Source of the DNA: an uncultured Collinsella sp.
GTDB taxonomy: Bacteria; Actinomycetota; Coriobacteriia; Coriobacteriales; Coriobacteriaceae
Length of the DNA stretch: 52,485 nucleotides
Direction of reading: 5' to 3'
NCBI GenBank assembly: GCA_902489665.1
Contig: CABUAT010000014.1
Coordinates: 1-52,485 of the forward strand
Shown here one piece after another: positions 41,407 through 50,636 of this stretch. Every line of letters begins with the position of its first letter. The stretch's first letter is position 1. Below the pieces are notes generated by a model. That model was not told the DNA's origin, searched no databases, and was given only the letters and a program-made list of their open reading frames with translations. The position numbers and the translations under genes are program-made.

Positions 41407-43476
41407 ATGTCTTCCCAGATGACGGTTATTATCGCCGGTATCGTGCTGGTTGTGGCCATCGTGGTCGCGCTGGTCATCATGCGTCGTGGCGATTCCCGTT
41501 TTACCTACGATACGCAGCATGGAACGGCCCCGCGCGCCACCGAGGGCGAGGGCAATACCGCGGCGACCGCCTTTAAGGGCCGCTTTTCCATCCTCACCAC
41601 GGGTGTGGGCGCGATGTTTGCGGCGCTTGCCATCAAGCTGTGGGGCATGCAGATGGTCTCGTCGGACTATTACGAGAAGCAGGCCAATAGTAATCAGACT
41701 CGTACCGTTACCACACCCGCTGTGCGCGGCCGCATCCTCGACCGCAATGGCGTGGCGCTTGTCCAGAACCGTCCCTCACTTGCTGTCGTGGCCTACCGCG
41801 ACCTTGCCGAGGATGAGGTTTTAGTTCGCCATCTTGCCAACGTGCTCGGTATGCCCTACGTGGCGGTTCTGCGCAATATCCAGGACAATACAGAGGGCGC
41901 CCAGAGCCTGCATACCATTGCGACGGACGTCCGCCGCTCCACGGTTGCCTATATTCAGGAGCACGCCGGCGAGTTCCCGGGCGTCAAGATTGCCGAGCGT
42001 ACCGAGCGCCAGTATCCGTATGGCGAGACGGCATGCCATATCTTGGGCTATACCGGCACCATTACCTCCGAGCAGCTCGAGGCTCAGAATAAGAAAACCT
42101 CTGGCGATGATGATGCTTCTGCTGGCAAGATTACGTACCAGTCGGGCGATATCGTGGGCCAGGCGGGCGTTGAGAGCTACTACGAAAACCTGCTGCAGGG
42201 TATTCGTGGCGAGCAGACCGTCAAGGTCGATGCCTCGGGCAATGTGACCGGTCAGGCCGGTGCCGTGCCCGCGAAGGCCGGCTCCGACATTAAGCTCACG
42301 CTCGACCTTAAGATCCAACAGGCCTGTGAGACGGCGCTGGCGAGCGCTATCGAGCTTGCCAAGACCACTGGTTACAGTAATGCCGGCAACGGCGCCGTGG
42401 TGTGTCTCGATCCCAACAATGGCGAGATCCTGGGCATGGCGAGCCAGCCCAAGTTCGATCCGTCTGTCTTTATCGGTGGTGTCTCAAATGACGTGTGGAC
42501 CGAGCTCAATGATGACAAGGGTTCGCACCCGCTGCTCAACCGCGCCATTAGCGGACAGTACATGTCGGCCTCGACCATCAAGCCGCTCTCGGCACTGGCC
42601 GGTCTTGAGTTTGGAACCTACACTTCAACGCAGACAACCAACTGCACGGGCTATTGGACGGGCCTGGGCAAGGCTTGGGGCAAGCGCTGCTGGCTGACGT
42701 CTGGCCACGGCACCATGACGCTGCAGTCGGGTATCGCCAACTCGTGCGACCCCGTCTTCTATGACATGGGCAAGGCGTTCTTTTATGACGAGCAACATTC
42801 CGAGGGCCTGCAGGAGATCTTTCGTCGCTGGGGCTTGGGCAAGACCTGCGGTATCGATCTGCCGAGTGAGGGCGCGGGCCGTATTCCCGATGCCGAGTGG
42901 AAAGAGTCGTACTTTACCGACGCCTCTGCCGAGGACCGCAAGTGGAATGCCGGCGATATGACCAACATTGCCATCGGCCAGGGCGACATCCTGGTGACGC
43001 CCCTGCAGATGGCGTGTGCCTATATGGGTCTTGCCAACGGCGGCAAACAGTACGTGCCTCACGTGTTTTTGTCTGCCGTGTCGCGCGATGGCGACGGCGA
43101 TGCCTATAAATACAACGGCAAGGGCAAGAAGAAGCGCCTGGAGGCCAAGATCAACAGCGATTCGGATTTGGCTCTTGTTCGCAACGGCATGCACGACGTG
43201 ATTTACACGGCATCGACGTCCCTGGCGGCTCACTTTGGCACCCTGACGCCGCAGGTATACGGCAAGTCGGGCACGGGCGAGAAAAGCGGCGAGGACGAAT
43301 ACGCGTGGTTCTGCGCCTATGCACCGGCCGATGATCCCAAGTATGTCATCGCTACTGTCCTAGAGCAGGGCGGCGGCGGCTCAGATACCGCGATGCATGT
43401 CGTGCGCGACGTGCTCGGCGTGATTTATGACGAGCCCGATACCTCTTCGGCCTCGGGCGATTCTTCGGTTCGATAG
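41407..43476 (+). CDS. mrdA: Penicillin-binding protein 2 (elongasome transpeptidase)
   Basis: A 689-residue class B penicillin-binding protein. Active-site motifs: STIK (Ser389-Lys392), SCD (446-448) and KSG (620-622). The N-terminal pedestal holds RGRILDRNGVALV. Unusually, there are two hydrophobic segments: residues about 6-25 (VIIAGIVLVVAIVVALVIM), then a polar linker, then about 60-80 (SILTTGVGAMFAALAIKLWG) as the normal anchor. PBP2 proteins usually have one. ATG 41407 follows AGGGGAGG. It cross-links peptidoglycan during lateral growth with RodA. Confidence 0.93.
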   Translation: MSSQMTVIIAGIVLVVAIVVALVIMRRGDSRFTYDTQHGTAPRATEGEGNTAATAFKGRFSILTTGVGAMFAALAIKLWGMQMVSSDYYEKQANSNQTRTVTTPAVRGRILDRNGVALVQNRPSLAVVAYRDLAEDEVLVRHLANVLGMPYVAVLRNIQDNTEGAQSLHTIATDVRRSTVAYIQEHAGEFPGVKIAERTERQYPYGETACHILGYTGTITSEQLEAQNKKTSGDDDASAGKITYQSGDIVGQAGVESYYENLLQGIRGEQTVKVDASGNVTGQAGAVPAKAGSDIKLTLDLKIQQACETALASAIELAKTTGYSNAGNGAVVCLDPNNGEILGMASQPKFDPSVFIGGVSNDVWTELNDDKGSHPLLNRAISGQYMSASTIKPLSALAGLEFGTYTSTQTTNCTGYWTGLGKAWGKRCWLTSGHGTMTLQSGIANSCDPVFYDMGKAFFYDEQHSEGLQEIFRRWGLGKTCGIDLPSEGAGRIPDAEWKESYFTDASAEDRKWNAGDMTNIAIGQGDILVTPLQMACAYMGLANGGKQYVPHVFLSAVSRDGDGDAYKYNGKGKKKRLEAKINSDSDLALVRNGMHDVIYTASTSLAAHFGTLTPQVYGKSGTGEKSGEDEYAWFCAYAPADDPKYVIATVLEQGGGGSDTAMHVVRDVLGVIYDEPDTSSASGDSSVR

Positions 43477-43485
43477 GATGTTGCG

Positions 43486-44712
43486 ATGGATTTTTCTCCG
43501 GCGGATCTGTTCCGTTCAACCAAGACCGGTTCTCGCAGCAGCCTGGACCGTGTCAACAAACAACTTTCGGCCTCGCGCGGCACGTTTCGCCAAAAGGTGC
43601 ATATCGGTGTGCTCGTGGCTACTGTGGCGCTCGTCGCCTACGGTGCCATCATTATCTGGTCGGCTTCGCAGTTTAAGGCCGATGCCTCGTTCTCACGCCA
43701 TCTGCTGGGAATTGGCATCGGGGCGGTGCTGGCGGTGCTCGTCTGGCGTACCGACCTGCGCGGTATTTCCAATTTCTCGACGGCGTTGCTCGTCATCGAC
43801 CTGATCGTGATCTTCTCGCCCAAGATTCCGGGTCTGTCCTATACGGGCGGTCTGGGCATGACGGGCTGGATCAAGATTCCCGGTATCGGCTTGACATTCC
43901 AGCCGGTTGAGCTTGCCAAGCTCATCACCATCTTCTTTATTGCTACGCTTGGATCGCAGTATAACGGTCGCATCGATACCGTTCGCGACTACGTCAAGCT
44001 CTGCGGCATGCTGTCCATTCCGTTTTTGGCCGTCGTTGCCATGGGCGACCTGGGCTCGGGCCTGGTCGTGCTTGTTTCGGGCGCCATCGTCATTTGTATG
44101 AGCGGTGCACGCCGCGAATGGGTGCTGTCGACGCTGGCCCTGCTCGTGGGCCTGGTGGCCCTCGTTCTGGCGCTCGATTCGGTCTTTGATTCGTTGCTCG
44201 GCCATGATGTGCTCATCAAGCAGTATCAGATGAACCGTCTGACGGTCTTTATCGACCCCGATAATGCCGATTCGGACGATGCCTACAACCTGCAGCAGTC
44301 GCTTATCGCCGTTGGCTCGGGCGGCTTCTTTGGTAAGGGTTTGGGCCATGCGACGCAGTCGGCCGGCGGCTTTCTGCCTGAGTTCCACACCGACTTCGTC
44401 TTCGCCTTCCTGTCCGAGACCTTTGGCTTTTGCGGTTCCTTTTTGCTCCTGTGCCTCTACGTGCTGCTGATCTTTTCGACGATTCGCGTCGCCTTTAAGT
44501 GTGAGTCGCTGTTTTTGCGTCTTTCGTGTGTGGGCATCGTTGGCATGTGGGCGTTCCAGACCTTCGAAAACATCGGCATGTGCATCGGCATGATGCCGAT
44601 TACCGGTATTCCGCTACCGTTTATTAGCTTCGGTTCGTCTTCGATGATGATTCAGCTGCTGACGGTGGGTATCGTACAATCCATATGGCGGCATCGTTCG
44701 GGCGCCGCGTAA
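43486..44712 (+). CDS. rodA: Peptidoglycan polymerase RodA (SEDS family)
   Basis: A 408-residue SEDS glycosyltransferase with about ten membrane helices. Seen: GMTGWIKIPGIGLTFQPVELAKL (family FQPSE-like site), YQMNRLTVFIDP, GKGLGHATQSAGGFLPEFHTDFVFAFLSETFG and GMMPITGIPLPFISFGSSSMM. The first 35 residues are a cytoplasmic extension. Start codon lies nine bases after the mrdA stop, so the pair is co-translated. Makes glycan strands for PBP2. Confidence 0.96.
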   Translation: MDFSPADLFRSTKTGSRSSLDRVNKQLSASRGTFRQKVHIGVLVATVALVAYGAIIIWSASQFKADASFSRHLLGIGIGAVLAVLVWRTDLRGISNFSTALLVIDLIVIFSPKIPGLSYTGGLGMTGWIKIPGIGLTFQPVELAKLITIFFIATLGSQYNGRIDTVRDYVKLCGMLSIPFLAVVAMGDLGSGLVVLVSGAIVICMSGARREWVLSTLALLVGLVALVLALDSVFDSLLGHDVLIKQYQMNRLTVFIDPDNADSDDAYNLQQSLIAVGSGGFFGKGLGHATQSAGGFLPEFHTDFVFAFLSETFGFCGSFLLLCLYVLLIFSTIRVAFKCESLFLRLSCVGIVGMWAFQTFENIGMCIGMMPITGIPLPFISFGSSSMMIQLLTVGIVQSIWRHRSGAA

Positions 44713-44730
44713 CCGCTGGAGGGGTTTGCT

Positions 44731-45660
44731 ATGAAAATTCCCGTAGATAAGCTGACCCGCGCTTTTAAGATGGGCGCGTCCGTTAAGAAGGATTCCGATA
44801 CGCCGGTGCGCGTCTCGGTCTATCTGGATTCGTCCGCCTCGCGCTTTCTGGCCGAGACGGTGCGTGACGCCTTTGTGCCGCAGACGACCTCGGGCATTGT
44901 GCGCGTCGAGCGTCTGGGGGAGGAGCGAATAGCTCCAAAGACCGATACCGATGTGGTGCTGGTGCTCTCGTGTGGTTCCGACCGCTTGGAGAGTGCCGTG
45001 CAGGAGCTCGTGATCGCCGGCGCGCCCGTGTGCGTGCTTGCCGAGTCTGCTGTGGAGGTGCCGTTTATCGAGGAGTCCACGCCCATGCTCGGCGTGGTAG
45101 CGGCAACCGATAAGACGTATCTGCTCGAGACGCTTGCCCGCTGGATTCTCGATCGCACCGACAAGGAAACGGCTTTTGCGGCGAACTTTGCCTTCATGCG
45201 CATCGCGGCGGCCAATCGTATCATCACCTCGTGCGCGCTCACCAATATGGCGACCGGTGCGCTGGTGTTTTTGCCGGGCGCCGATTATCCCGTTATGGCG
45301 CTGGCGCAGGTGGGCATGCTCTTTGAGCTCGCTGCCGTCTTTGGACGCGGCATTAAGCCTGAGCGCGGCTACGAGGTCGCGGGCGTGCTTGCCGGCGGTC
45401 TTGTGATCCGCGCCGTCACCCGTGCGCTCGTCAAGCAGACGCCGCATATTGGGTTTGCCGTCAAGGCGCTCACTGCTGCCGCGGGCACCTATGGCATGGG
45501 CCGTGCGCTCGTTTCGCTCTACGAGCGCGATGTCGACTACAGCCGTGCCAACGAGGTGGTCACTGCCACGTTCTCCCGCGTTCGCGATCTGGTGACCACG
45601 GTCGCGGGCGCTACCCGTCCTATGGCGTCCTATGAGGACGCATCCGATCTCGCTGCTTAG
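44731..45660 (+). CDS. DUF697-like protein, function unknown
   Basis: A 309-residue protein. Residues about 25-115 look like a Rossmann-type alpha/beta domain (DVVLVLSCG, APVCVLAESAVEV). Residues about 165-260 contain amphipathic or membrane-associated helices with GALVFLPGADYPVMALAQVGMLFELAAVFG, similar to DUF697/EcsC-like proteins. ATG at 44731 follows CTGGAGGGG. Lies between rodA and the TIGR03960 gene and is probably co-transcribed. No catalytic motif is recognised. Confidence 0.75.
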   Translation: MKIPVDKLTRAFKMGASVKKDSDTPVRVSVYLDSSASRFLAETVRDAFVPQTTSGIVRVERLGEERIAPKTDTDVVLVLSCGSDRLESAVQELVIAGAPVCVLAESAVEVPFIEESTPMLGVVAATDKTYLLETLARWILDRTDKETAFAANFAFMRIAAANRIITSCALTNMATGALVFLPGADYPVMALAQVGMLFELAAVFGRGIKPERGYEVAGVLAGGLVIRAVTRALVKQTPHIGFAVKALTAAAGTYGMGRALVSLYERDVDYSRANEVVTATFSRVRDLVTTVAGATRPMASYEDASDLAA

Positions 45661-45670
45661 GGGTTTTCCG

Positions 45671-47548
45671 TTGCGCGTTCCGTATCAAGACTGTTTTCAT
45701 TTAATTGAGCCGCTGCTCGCCAAGGTCGAAAAGCCGAGTCGCTATATCGATCACGAGTGGGGCACGCTTTCAAAGGCCGATGCCGACTATCGTTGCTGCC
45801 TGATCTATCCGGATGTGTACGAGGTTGGTTTGCCCAACCAGGGCATCGCCATCCTCTACAACATCCTTAACCAGGCCGAGGGCATCTCCTGCGAGCGTGG
45901 CTATGTGCCGTGGCCCGATATGGGTGACGCCATGCGCGAGGCGGGTATTCCCCTGCTGTCGCTCGAAGGCGCTGCCCCCGTCGCTTCGTTTGATATTGTC
46001 GGCCTGCATGTGCCGCACGAGATGGCGGTGACGAACTTCCTCGAGGCTCTCGACCTCGCTGGCATTCCGCTGTTGGCGGCCGACCGAGGCGAAGACGACC
46101 CCATCATCATCGCCGGCGGTCCCTCGGTGTACAACCCCGAGCCGTACGCGGCCTTCTTCGATGCCGTCCTCATCGGCGAGGGTGAGGAATCGCTGCTCGA
46201 GACCTGCCAGCTGCATCGCCGCCTGCGCGACGAAGGAGTCCCGCGCGCGCAGATTGTTGAGCAGCTTGCATCCATTGCCGGCAACTACGTGCCGTCGCTC
46301 TATGAGGTGCGCCATGACGAGCCCTGCTCGCCGCATGGCTACACCGTGCCGCGTGAGGGCAAGGATGCGCCGACCGTGGTCTACAAGCGCGCCGTCGAGG
46401 ATTTCGGTGCCACGAATCCGCTGTCGCAGTCGTGCGTGCCCTATGCGCAGCTGGTCCACGACCGCCTGTCTATCGAGATCCTGCGCGGCTGCGCCCGCGG
46501 CTGTCGTTTTTGCCAGGCCGGCATGACCTATCGCCCGGTGCGCGAGCGCTCGGCCGACCAGATCGTCTCGTCGGTGATTCAGGGTCTGGAAAAGACCGGC
46601 TATGACGAGGTGTCGCTGACCTCGCTCTCCACGACCGACCACTCCTGCATTCGTGACGTGCTCGGCAGGCTCAACCGTCGCCTGGAGGATACGGGTATTC
46701 GCGTGTCTATTCCGTCGCAGCGCCTGGATTCATTTGGCGTGGATATGGCCGAGTCGGTCGCCGGCGAAAAGAAGGGCGGCCTGACGTTCGCACCCGAGGC
46801 CGGCAGCCAGCGCATGCGCGACATCATTAACAAGAACGTGACCGAGGAGGACCTGGACCGTGCGGCCAAGGCGGCCTTCGAGGCCGGCTGGAACCGCATG
46901 AAGCTCTACTTTATGATGGGCCTTCCCGGCGAGCGCGACGAGGACATCGTGGCCATCGCCAATCTGGCCGATCACGTGCTGGAGCTCGGTCGTTCCGTGG
47001 TGCCCAAGGCTCGTCGCGGCTCGATCTCGGTGTCCATCTCGGTTTCGGTGTTTATCCCCAAGGCTGCCACGCCGTTCCAGTGGTGCCCGCAGCTCGACTA
47101 CGACGACGTCAAGCGTCGCCAGAAGCTGCTTATCACGAGCGTTCGCAACCGTGCCGTCCGCGTGCATTACCACGATGCCGAGACCTCGCTCATCGAGGCC
47201 GCGCTGTCCCGCGCCGGGCGTGACATGACGCCCGTCATCATCGATGCTTGGCGCTCGGGGTCTCGCTTTGACGCCTGGGTAGAGCATTTCTCGCTCGATA
47301 ACTGGAAGGAGGCTGCTGCAAAAAACGACATCGACCTCAATGAGCTCGTACACCTGCCTTACGAGTTGGACTGGCGCCTGCCGTGGGAGCACGTGAGCCC
47401 CGGCTGCTCGCGCGGCTTCCTCGAGCGCGAGTACCGTCGCTCGCTCGAGGGTGTCACGACTCCCGACTGCACCCGCACGTCGTGCACCGGCTGCGGAATC
47501 TGCCCCACGCTCCACGCCAAGAATGTATTGATGGGTGATCGCGCATGA
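45671..47548 (+). CDS. Radical SAM protein, TIGR03960 family
   Basis: A 625-residue protein. N-terminal B12-binding-like domain (CCLIYPDVYEVGLPNQGIA...), then a radical SAM domain with CARGCRFCQAG (Cys274, Cys278, Cys281) binding the 4Fe-4S cluster. The C-terminal Cys cluster CTRTSCTGCGIC may hold another metal centre. TTG at 45671 follows AGGGG; upstream in-frame codons would overlap the previous gene. The stop overlaps the next gene by four bases. In Actinobacteria and Firmicutes this family is linked to the TIGR03936 gene and rplU, as here. Substrate unknown. Confidence 0.92.
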   Translation: MRVPYQDCFHLIEPLLAKVEKPSRYIDHEWGTLSKADADYRCCLIYPDVYEVGLPNQGIAILYNILNQAEGISCERGYVPWPDMGDAMREAGIPLLSLEGAAPVASFDIVGLHVPHEMAVTNFLEALDLAGIPLLAADRGEDDPIIIAGGPSVYNPEPYAAFFDAVLIGEGEESLLETCQLHRRLRDEGVPRAQIVEQLASIAGNYVPSLYEVRHDEPCSPHGYTVPREGKDAPTVVYKRAVEDFGATNPLSQSCVPYAQLVHDRLSIEILRGCARGCRFCQAGMTYRPVRERSADQIVSSVIQGLEKTGYDEVSLTSLSTTDHSCIRDVLGRLNRRLEDTGIRVSIPSQRLDSFGVDMAESVAGEKKGGLTFAPEAGSQRMRDIINKNVTEEDLDRAAKAAFEAGWNRMKLYFMMGLPGERDEDIVAIANLADHVLELGRSVVPKARRGSISVSISVSVFIPKAATPFQWCPQLDYDDVKRRQKLLITSVRNRAVRVHYHDAETSLIEAALSRAGRDMTPVIIDAWRSGSRFDAWVEHFSLDNWKEAAAKNDIDLNELVHLPYELDWRLPWEHVSPGCSRGFLEREYRRSLEGVTTPDCTRTSCTGCGICPTLHAKNVLMGDRA

Positions 47549-48357
47549 GTGAGCGCCTGACCGACAACCCCACGCTCTTTAGGCTTCGTGTTCGCTATGG
47601 CAAGCGCGATCGCCTTAAGTACCTGGGCCATCTCGAAGTAATCCATACCATTGAGCGCATTGTGCGCCGTGCGGGACTTCCCTATGCCGTCACGCAGGGC
47701 TTTTCTCCGCACATGCGCGTGGGCTTCTCTTCGGCGCTACCGGTGGGTACGTCGTCGACCTGCGAGTGGTATGACCTGTTTATGACCGAGTTCGTGGCGC
47801 TTGACGAGGCCTTTGAGCGCCTGGCGTCTGCGTCGCCTGCCGATCTGGCGCCTATCGAGGCCGCCTACATCGACGTGCGCACGCCGGCGCTGACAGCCCA
47901 GCTTACGCGTCTGTCGTACCGCATCGACTTGCACCTGGACCCCGAGGCCCCCGTGAGCGCCGACGAGGTTCGCGCTGCGATCGACACGCTGCGCGCGGGT
48001 CATGGCATCGACTACGCGCGTGGTAAAAAGAGCAAGCGTCTTGATTTGGACCATACGCTCGTTGGCTATGAGCTCGCGGCGGGGGAGTGTGAGGACCATC
48101 TGGTGCTCATGCTCGACACCCATGCCGACAACGAGGGCTCCATGCGACCGGAGATTTTGCTTTCTGCTGCTGATGTTTTGTTGCAGGGCTTGACCCCGGG
48201 CGTCGATGCACCTATTGTTTCCACCGGTATGCAAGACCTCGTGACCATCTGCTCCTACGATGTCGAGCGTCAGAATCAAGCATGCGAGGACGACGAGGGC
48301 CGACTCGTCAGCCCCATACCTGTGCGAACTTGTGGATTTGCTCCACATACTCGTTGA
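47545..48357 (+). CDS. TIGR03936 family protein (DUF2344)
   Basis: A 270-residue soluble protein. N-terminal LRVRYGKRDRLKYLGHLEVIHTIERIVRRAGLPYA and QGFSPHMRVGFSSALPVG are family signatures. The ATG overlaps the stop of the radical SAM gene (ATGA), so the two are translationally coupled and are often fused in other genomes. It probably works with the radical SAM protein, perhaps on RNA or the ribosome given the rplU neighbour; that is inference. Confidence 0.9.
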   Translation: MSERLTDNPTLFRLRVRYGKRDRLKYLGHLEVIHTIERIVRRAGLPYAVTQGFSPHMRVGFSSALPVGTSSTCEWYDLFMTEFVALDEAFERLASASPADLAPIEAAYIDVRTPALTAQLTRLSYRIDLHLDPEAPVSADEVRAAIDTLRAGHGIDYARGKKSKRLDLDHTLVGYELAAGECEDHLVLMLDTHADNEGSMRPEILLSAADVLLQGLTPGVDAPIVSTGMQDLVTICSYDVERQNQACEDDEGRLVSPIPVRTCGFAPHTR

Positions 48358-48382
48358 CGGGGGTATTATCGCCTGCTACTAT
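48354..48382 (+). promoter_or_regulatory. Promoter of rplU-rpmA
   Basis: TTGACG (48354-48359), 17-base spacer and TACTAT (48377-48382). The -35 overlaps the stop codon of the upstream gene. Start codon is 42 bases further on. Confidence 0.75.
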
Positions 48383-48424
48383 ATTCGGCTGTTGCACTAA
48401 CTGATGCATGAAGGGCAAGTAAAC

Positions 48425-48799
48425 ATGTACGCAATCGTTAACACGGGCGGCAAGCAGTACAAGGTCGCCACCGACGATGTCATCACCGTCGAGAAGATCG
48501 AGGGCAATGAGGGCGACAAGGTCACCCTGCCGGTCATCTTCCTCAACGATGGTAAGAAGATCGTCACCGATCCCGACAAGCTGGCCAAGGCCAAGGTTAC
48601 CGCTCAGATCGTTGAGCAGTTCAAGGGCGAGAAGCAGCTGGTCTTCAAGTTCCACAAGCGTAAGCGCTATCGTCGTCTGAAGGGTCACCGTCAGCAGCTC
48701 ACCAAGCTGAAGATCGTGAAGGTCCAGGCTACGTCCCGCGCCAAGAAGGCTGTCAAGGCAGAGGCCGAGGCTGTTGCCGAGGCTCCCGTCGCCGAGTAG
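48425..48799 (+). CDS. rplU: 50S ribosomal protein L21
   Basis: A 124-residue L21. MYAIVNTGGKQYKV, then FKFHKRKRYRRLKGHRQQLTKLKI is the L21 signature. The last 24 residues form an Ala/Glu/Lys-rich tail longer than in E. coli L21. ATG at 48425 follows AAGGG; followed by rpmA after 33 bases. Confidence 0.97.
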   Translation: MYAIVNTGGKQYKVATDDVITVEKIEGNEGDKVTLPVIFLNDGKKIVTDPDKLAKAKVTAQIVEQFKGEKQLVFKFHKRKRYRRLKGHRQQLTKLKIVKVQATSRAKKAVKAEAEAVAEAPVAE

Positions 48800-48832
48800 A
48801 TTACACTCGTAACGAAAGAGTAGGTATACACA

Positions 48833-49090
48833 ATGGCACACAAAAAAGGACTCGGTTCCTCCCGTAATGGCCGTGACTCCCGCGGTCAGCGCCTTGGCAC
48901 GAAGCGCTTCGCCGGCCAGACGGTAACCACGGGCACGATTCTCGTCCGTCAGCACGGCACGCACATCCACCCGGGTGAGAACGTTGGCCGTGGCAAGGAC
49001 GACACGCTGTTCGCGCTGGTCGACGGTACCGTTGAGTTCCACAAGGGTATCAAGCACAGGGTCAGCGTACGCCCGCTCGCGAACGCGTAA
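48833..49090 (+). CDS. rpmA: 50S ribosomal protein L27
   Basis: An 85-residue L27 starting MAHKKGLGSSRNGRDS. GTILVRQHGTHIHPGENVGRGKDDTLFA is the family signature (usually RQRGT; here RQHGT). No N-terminal cleavable extension as seen in Firmicutes. Terminator follows 26 bases after the stop. Confidence 0.97.
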   Translation: MAHKKGLGSSRNGRDSRGQRLGTKRFAGQTVTTGTILVRQHGTHIHPGENVGRGKDDTLFALVDGTVEFHKGIKHRVSVRPLANA

Positions 49091-49115
49091 TTCACCCTTC
49101 ATAGAGCACATATGT

Positions 49116-49159
49116 GGGAGGCACTTGAGTTTTAGGATTCAAGGGTCTCCCTCTTTTTT
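49116..49159 (+). terminator. Intrinsic terminator between rpmA and obgE
   Basis: Stem gggaggcacttga / tcaagggtctccc (13 pairs with one mismatch and one G-U), loop of 10, then tctttttt. It lies only 17 bases ahead of obgE, so obgE depends on read-through or its own promoter. Confidence 0.82.
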
Positions 49160-49175
49160 GTAGGAGGCGATTCTG

Positions 49176-50633
49176 TTGTCACAGTTCACCGATATCAGCC
49201 GCATTAACGTGTGCGGCGGCGACGGCGGTGCCGGATGCATGTCGTTTAGGCGCGAGGCCTTTGTCCCCAAGGGTGGCCCCGATGGCGGCGACGGCGGTCG
49301 TGGCGGCAATGTCGTCATCCAGGCCGATGCTCAGCTGTCTTCGCTGATCGACTACCGCTTTAAGCATCACTTTCGTGCCGAGCGTGGAACGCACGGTCAG
49401 GGTGCCCGCCGCAACGGCAAGAGCGGCGAGGACCTGATTCTTAAGGTTCCCATGGGCACCGTGGTACGCGAGCTCGACCCCGAGACGCAGACCCCGATGT
49501 TCGAGATTGCCGACTTGGTGCATGATGGCGAGCGCGTTGTCGTGGCCCCTGGTGGCGCCGGTGGTCTTGGCAATACGCACTTTGTGACGTCGGTGCGCCG
49601 CGCGCCCGCGTTCGCCCAGCTGGGTGAGCCGGCCGAGGAGCACTGGATTGAGCTCGAGATGAAGCTCATGGCCGATGCCGCGCTCGTCGGCTTCCCCTCG
49701 GTGGGCAAATCCTCGCTTATCGCGCGTATGAGTGCCGCCCGACCCAAGATCGCCGACTATCCGTTTACCACGCTCGTGCCCAACCTGGGTATGGTGCGTG
49801 CCGGCGAGTACTCCTATGTCGTTGCCGACGTCCCCGGCCTTATCGAGGGTGCGAGCGAGGGCAAGGGCCTGGGCCATCAGTTCCTGCGCCACATCGAGCG
49901 CACGGCACTCATCATGCATGTCGTCGATATGACGGGCGGTTTTGAGGATCGCGATCCGGTCGAGGACTATCGCATCATTAACCGCGAGCTCGAGCAATAT
50001 GGCGCCGAGCTTTCGGAGCGTCCGCAGATCGTTGTCGCCAACAAGTGCGATGCGCCGGGCACGGCTGACAAGATTGCCGATCTCAAACGCGCCGCGCTCG
50101 ACGATGGACATATGTTCTTTGCCGTGTCTGCTGTGACGGGCGCCGGCCTCAACACGCTGATGCTTGCCGTGGGCGAGCAGGTAGCTAAGCTACGCGCCGA
50201 GTTGGCTGTCTCCGATGAGCCGGTCGATCTGCGCGACGATGAGTGGGAGCGCCGCCGCCTGCAGCGTGAGAAGCGTTTCCGCATTGTTCAAGAAGAGCCC
50301 CATGCCTTCCGCGTGGTCGGTCGCGCCATCGAGCGTATGGTCATCCAGACCGACTGGGAAAACGAGGAAGCCGTCATCTACCTGCAGCATAAGTTTGCGC
50401 GCATGGGTGTTGACGACGCGCTCGAGAAGGCCGGCTGCCGTGCGGGCGACGAGGTACGCATTTGCCAGCGCGCCTTTGACTTTGAGGGCGCCGAGGACTT
50501 CTCGGAGTACGAGGAGGATCTCGAGGAAGCAGACGTTGAGGTTATTGACGTAGCCGATGTTGCGGACGATGGCGTTGAGATTGTCGATGCGGCAGAAGTC
50601 GCGGACGATGTCGAGACCCCGGAGGGCGAGTAA
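49176..50633 (+). CDS. obgE: GTPase ObgE/CgtA
   Basis: A 485-residue Obg GTPase involved in 50S assembly and stress control. Residues 1-160 form the Gly-rich Obg fold (GGDGGAGCMSFRREAFVPKGGPDGGDGG... in pieces). The G domain has GFPSVGKSS (G1), DVPGLIEGA (G3) and NKCD (G4). The OCT domain lies at about 365-430. The last 55 residues are very acidic (Glu/Asp/Val). TTG start at 49176 with AGGAGG about eight bases upstream, identical in layout to the ChW-GT80 gene. Confidence 0.96.
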   Translation: MSQFTDISRINVCGGDGGAGCMSFRREAFVPKGGPDGGDGGRGGNVVIQADAQLSSLIDYRFKHHFRAERGTHGQGARRNGKSGEDLILKVPMGTVVRELDPETQTPMFEIADLVHDGERVVVAPGGAGGLGNTHFVTSVRRAPAFAQLGEPAEEHWIELEMKLMADAALVGFPSVGKSSLIARMSAARPKIADYPFTTLVPNLGMVRAGEYSYVVADVPGLIEGASEGKGLGHQFLRHIERTALIMHVVDMTGGFEDRDPVEDYRIINRELEQYGAELSERPQIVVANKCDAPGTADKIADLKRAALDDGHMFFAVSAVTGAGLNTLMLAVGEQVAKLRAELAVSDEPVDLRDDEWERRRLQREKRFRIVQEEPHAFRVVGRAIERMVIQTDWENEEAVIYLQHKFARMGVDDALEKAGCRAGDEVRICQRAFDFEGAEDFSEYEEDLEEADVEVIDVADVADDGVEIVDAAEVADDVETPEGE

Positions 50634-50636
50634 GTC

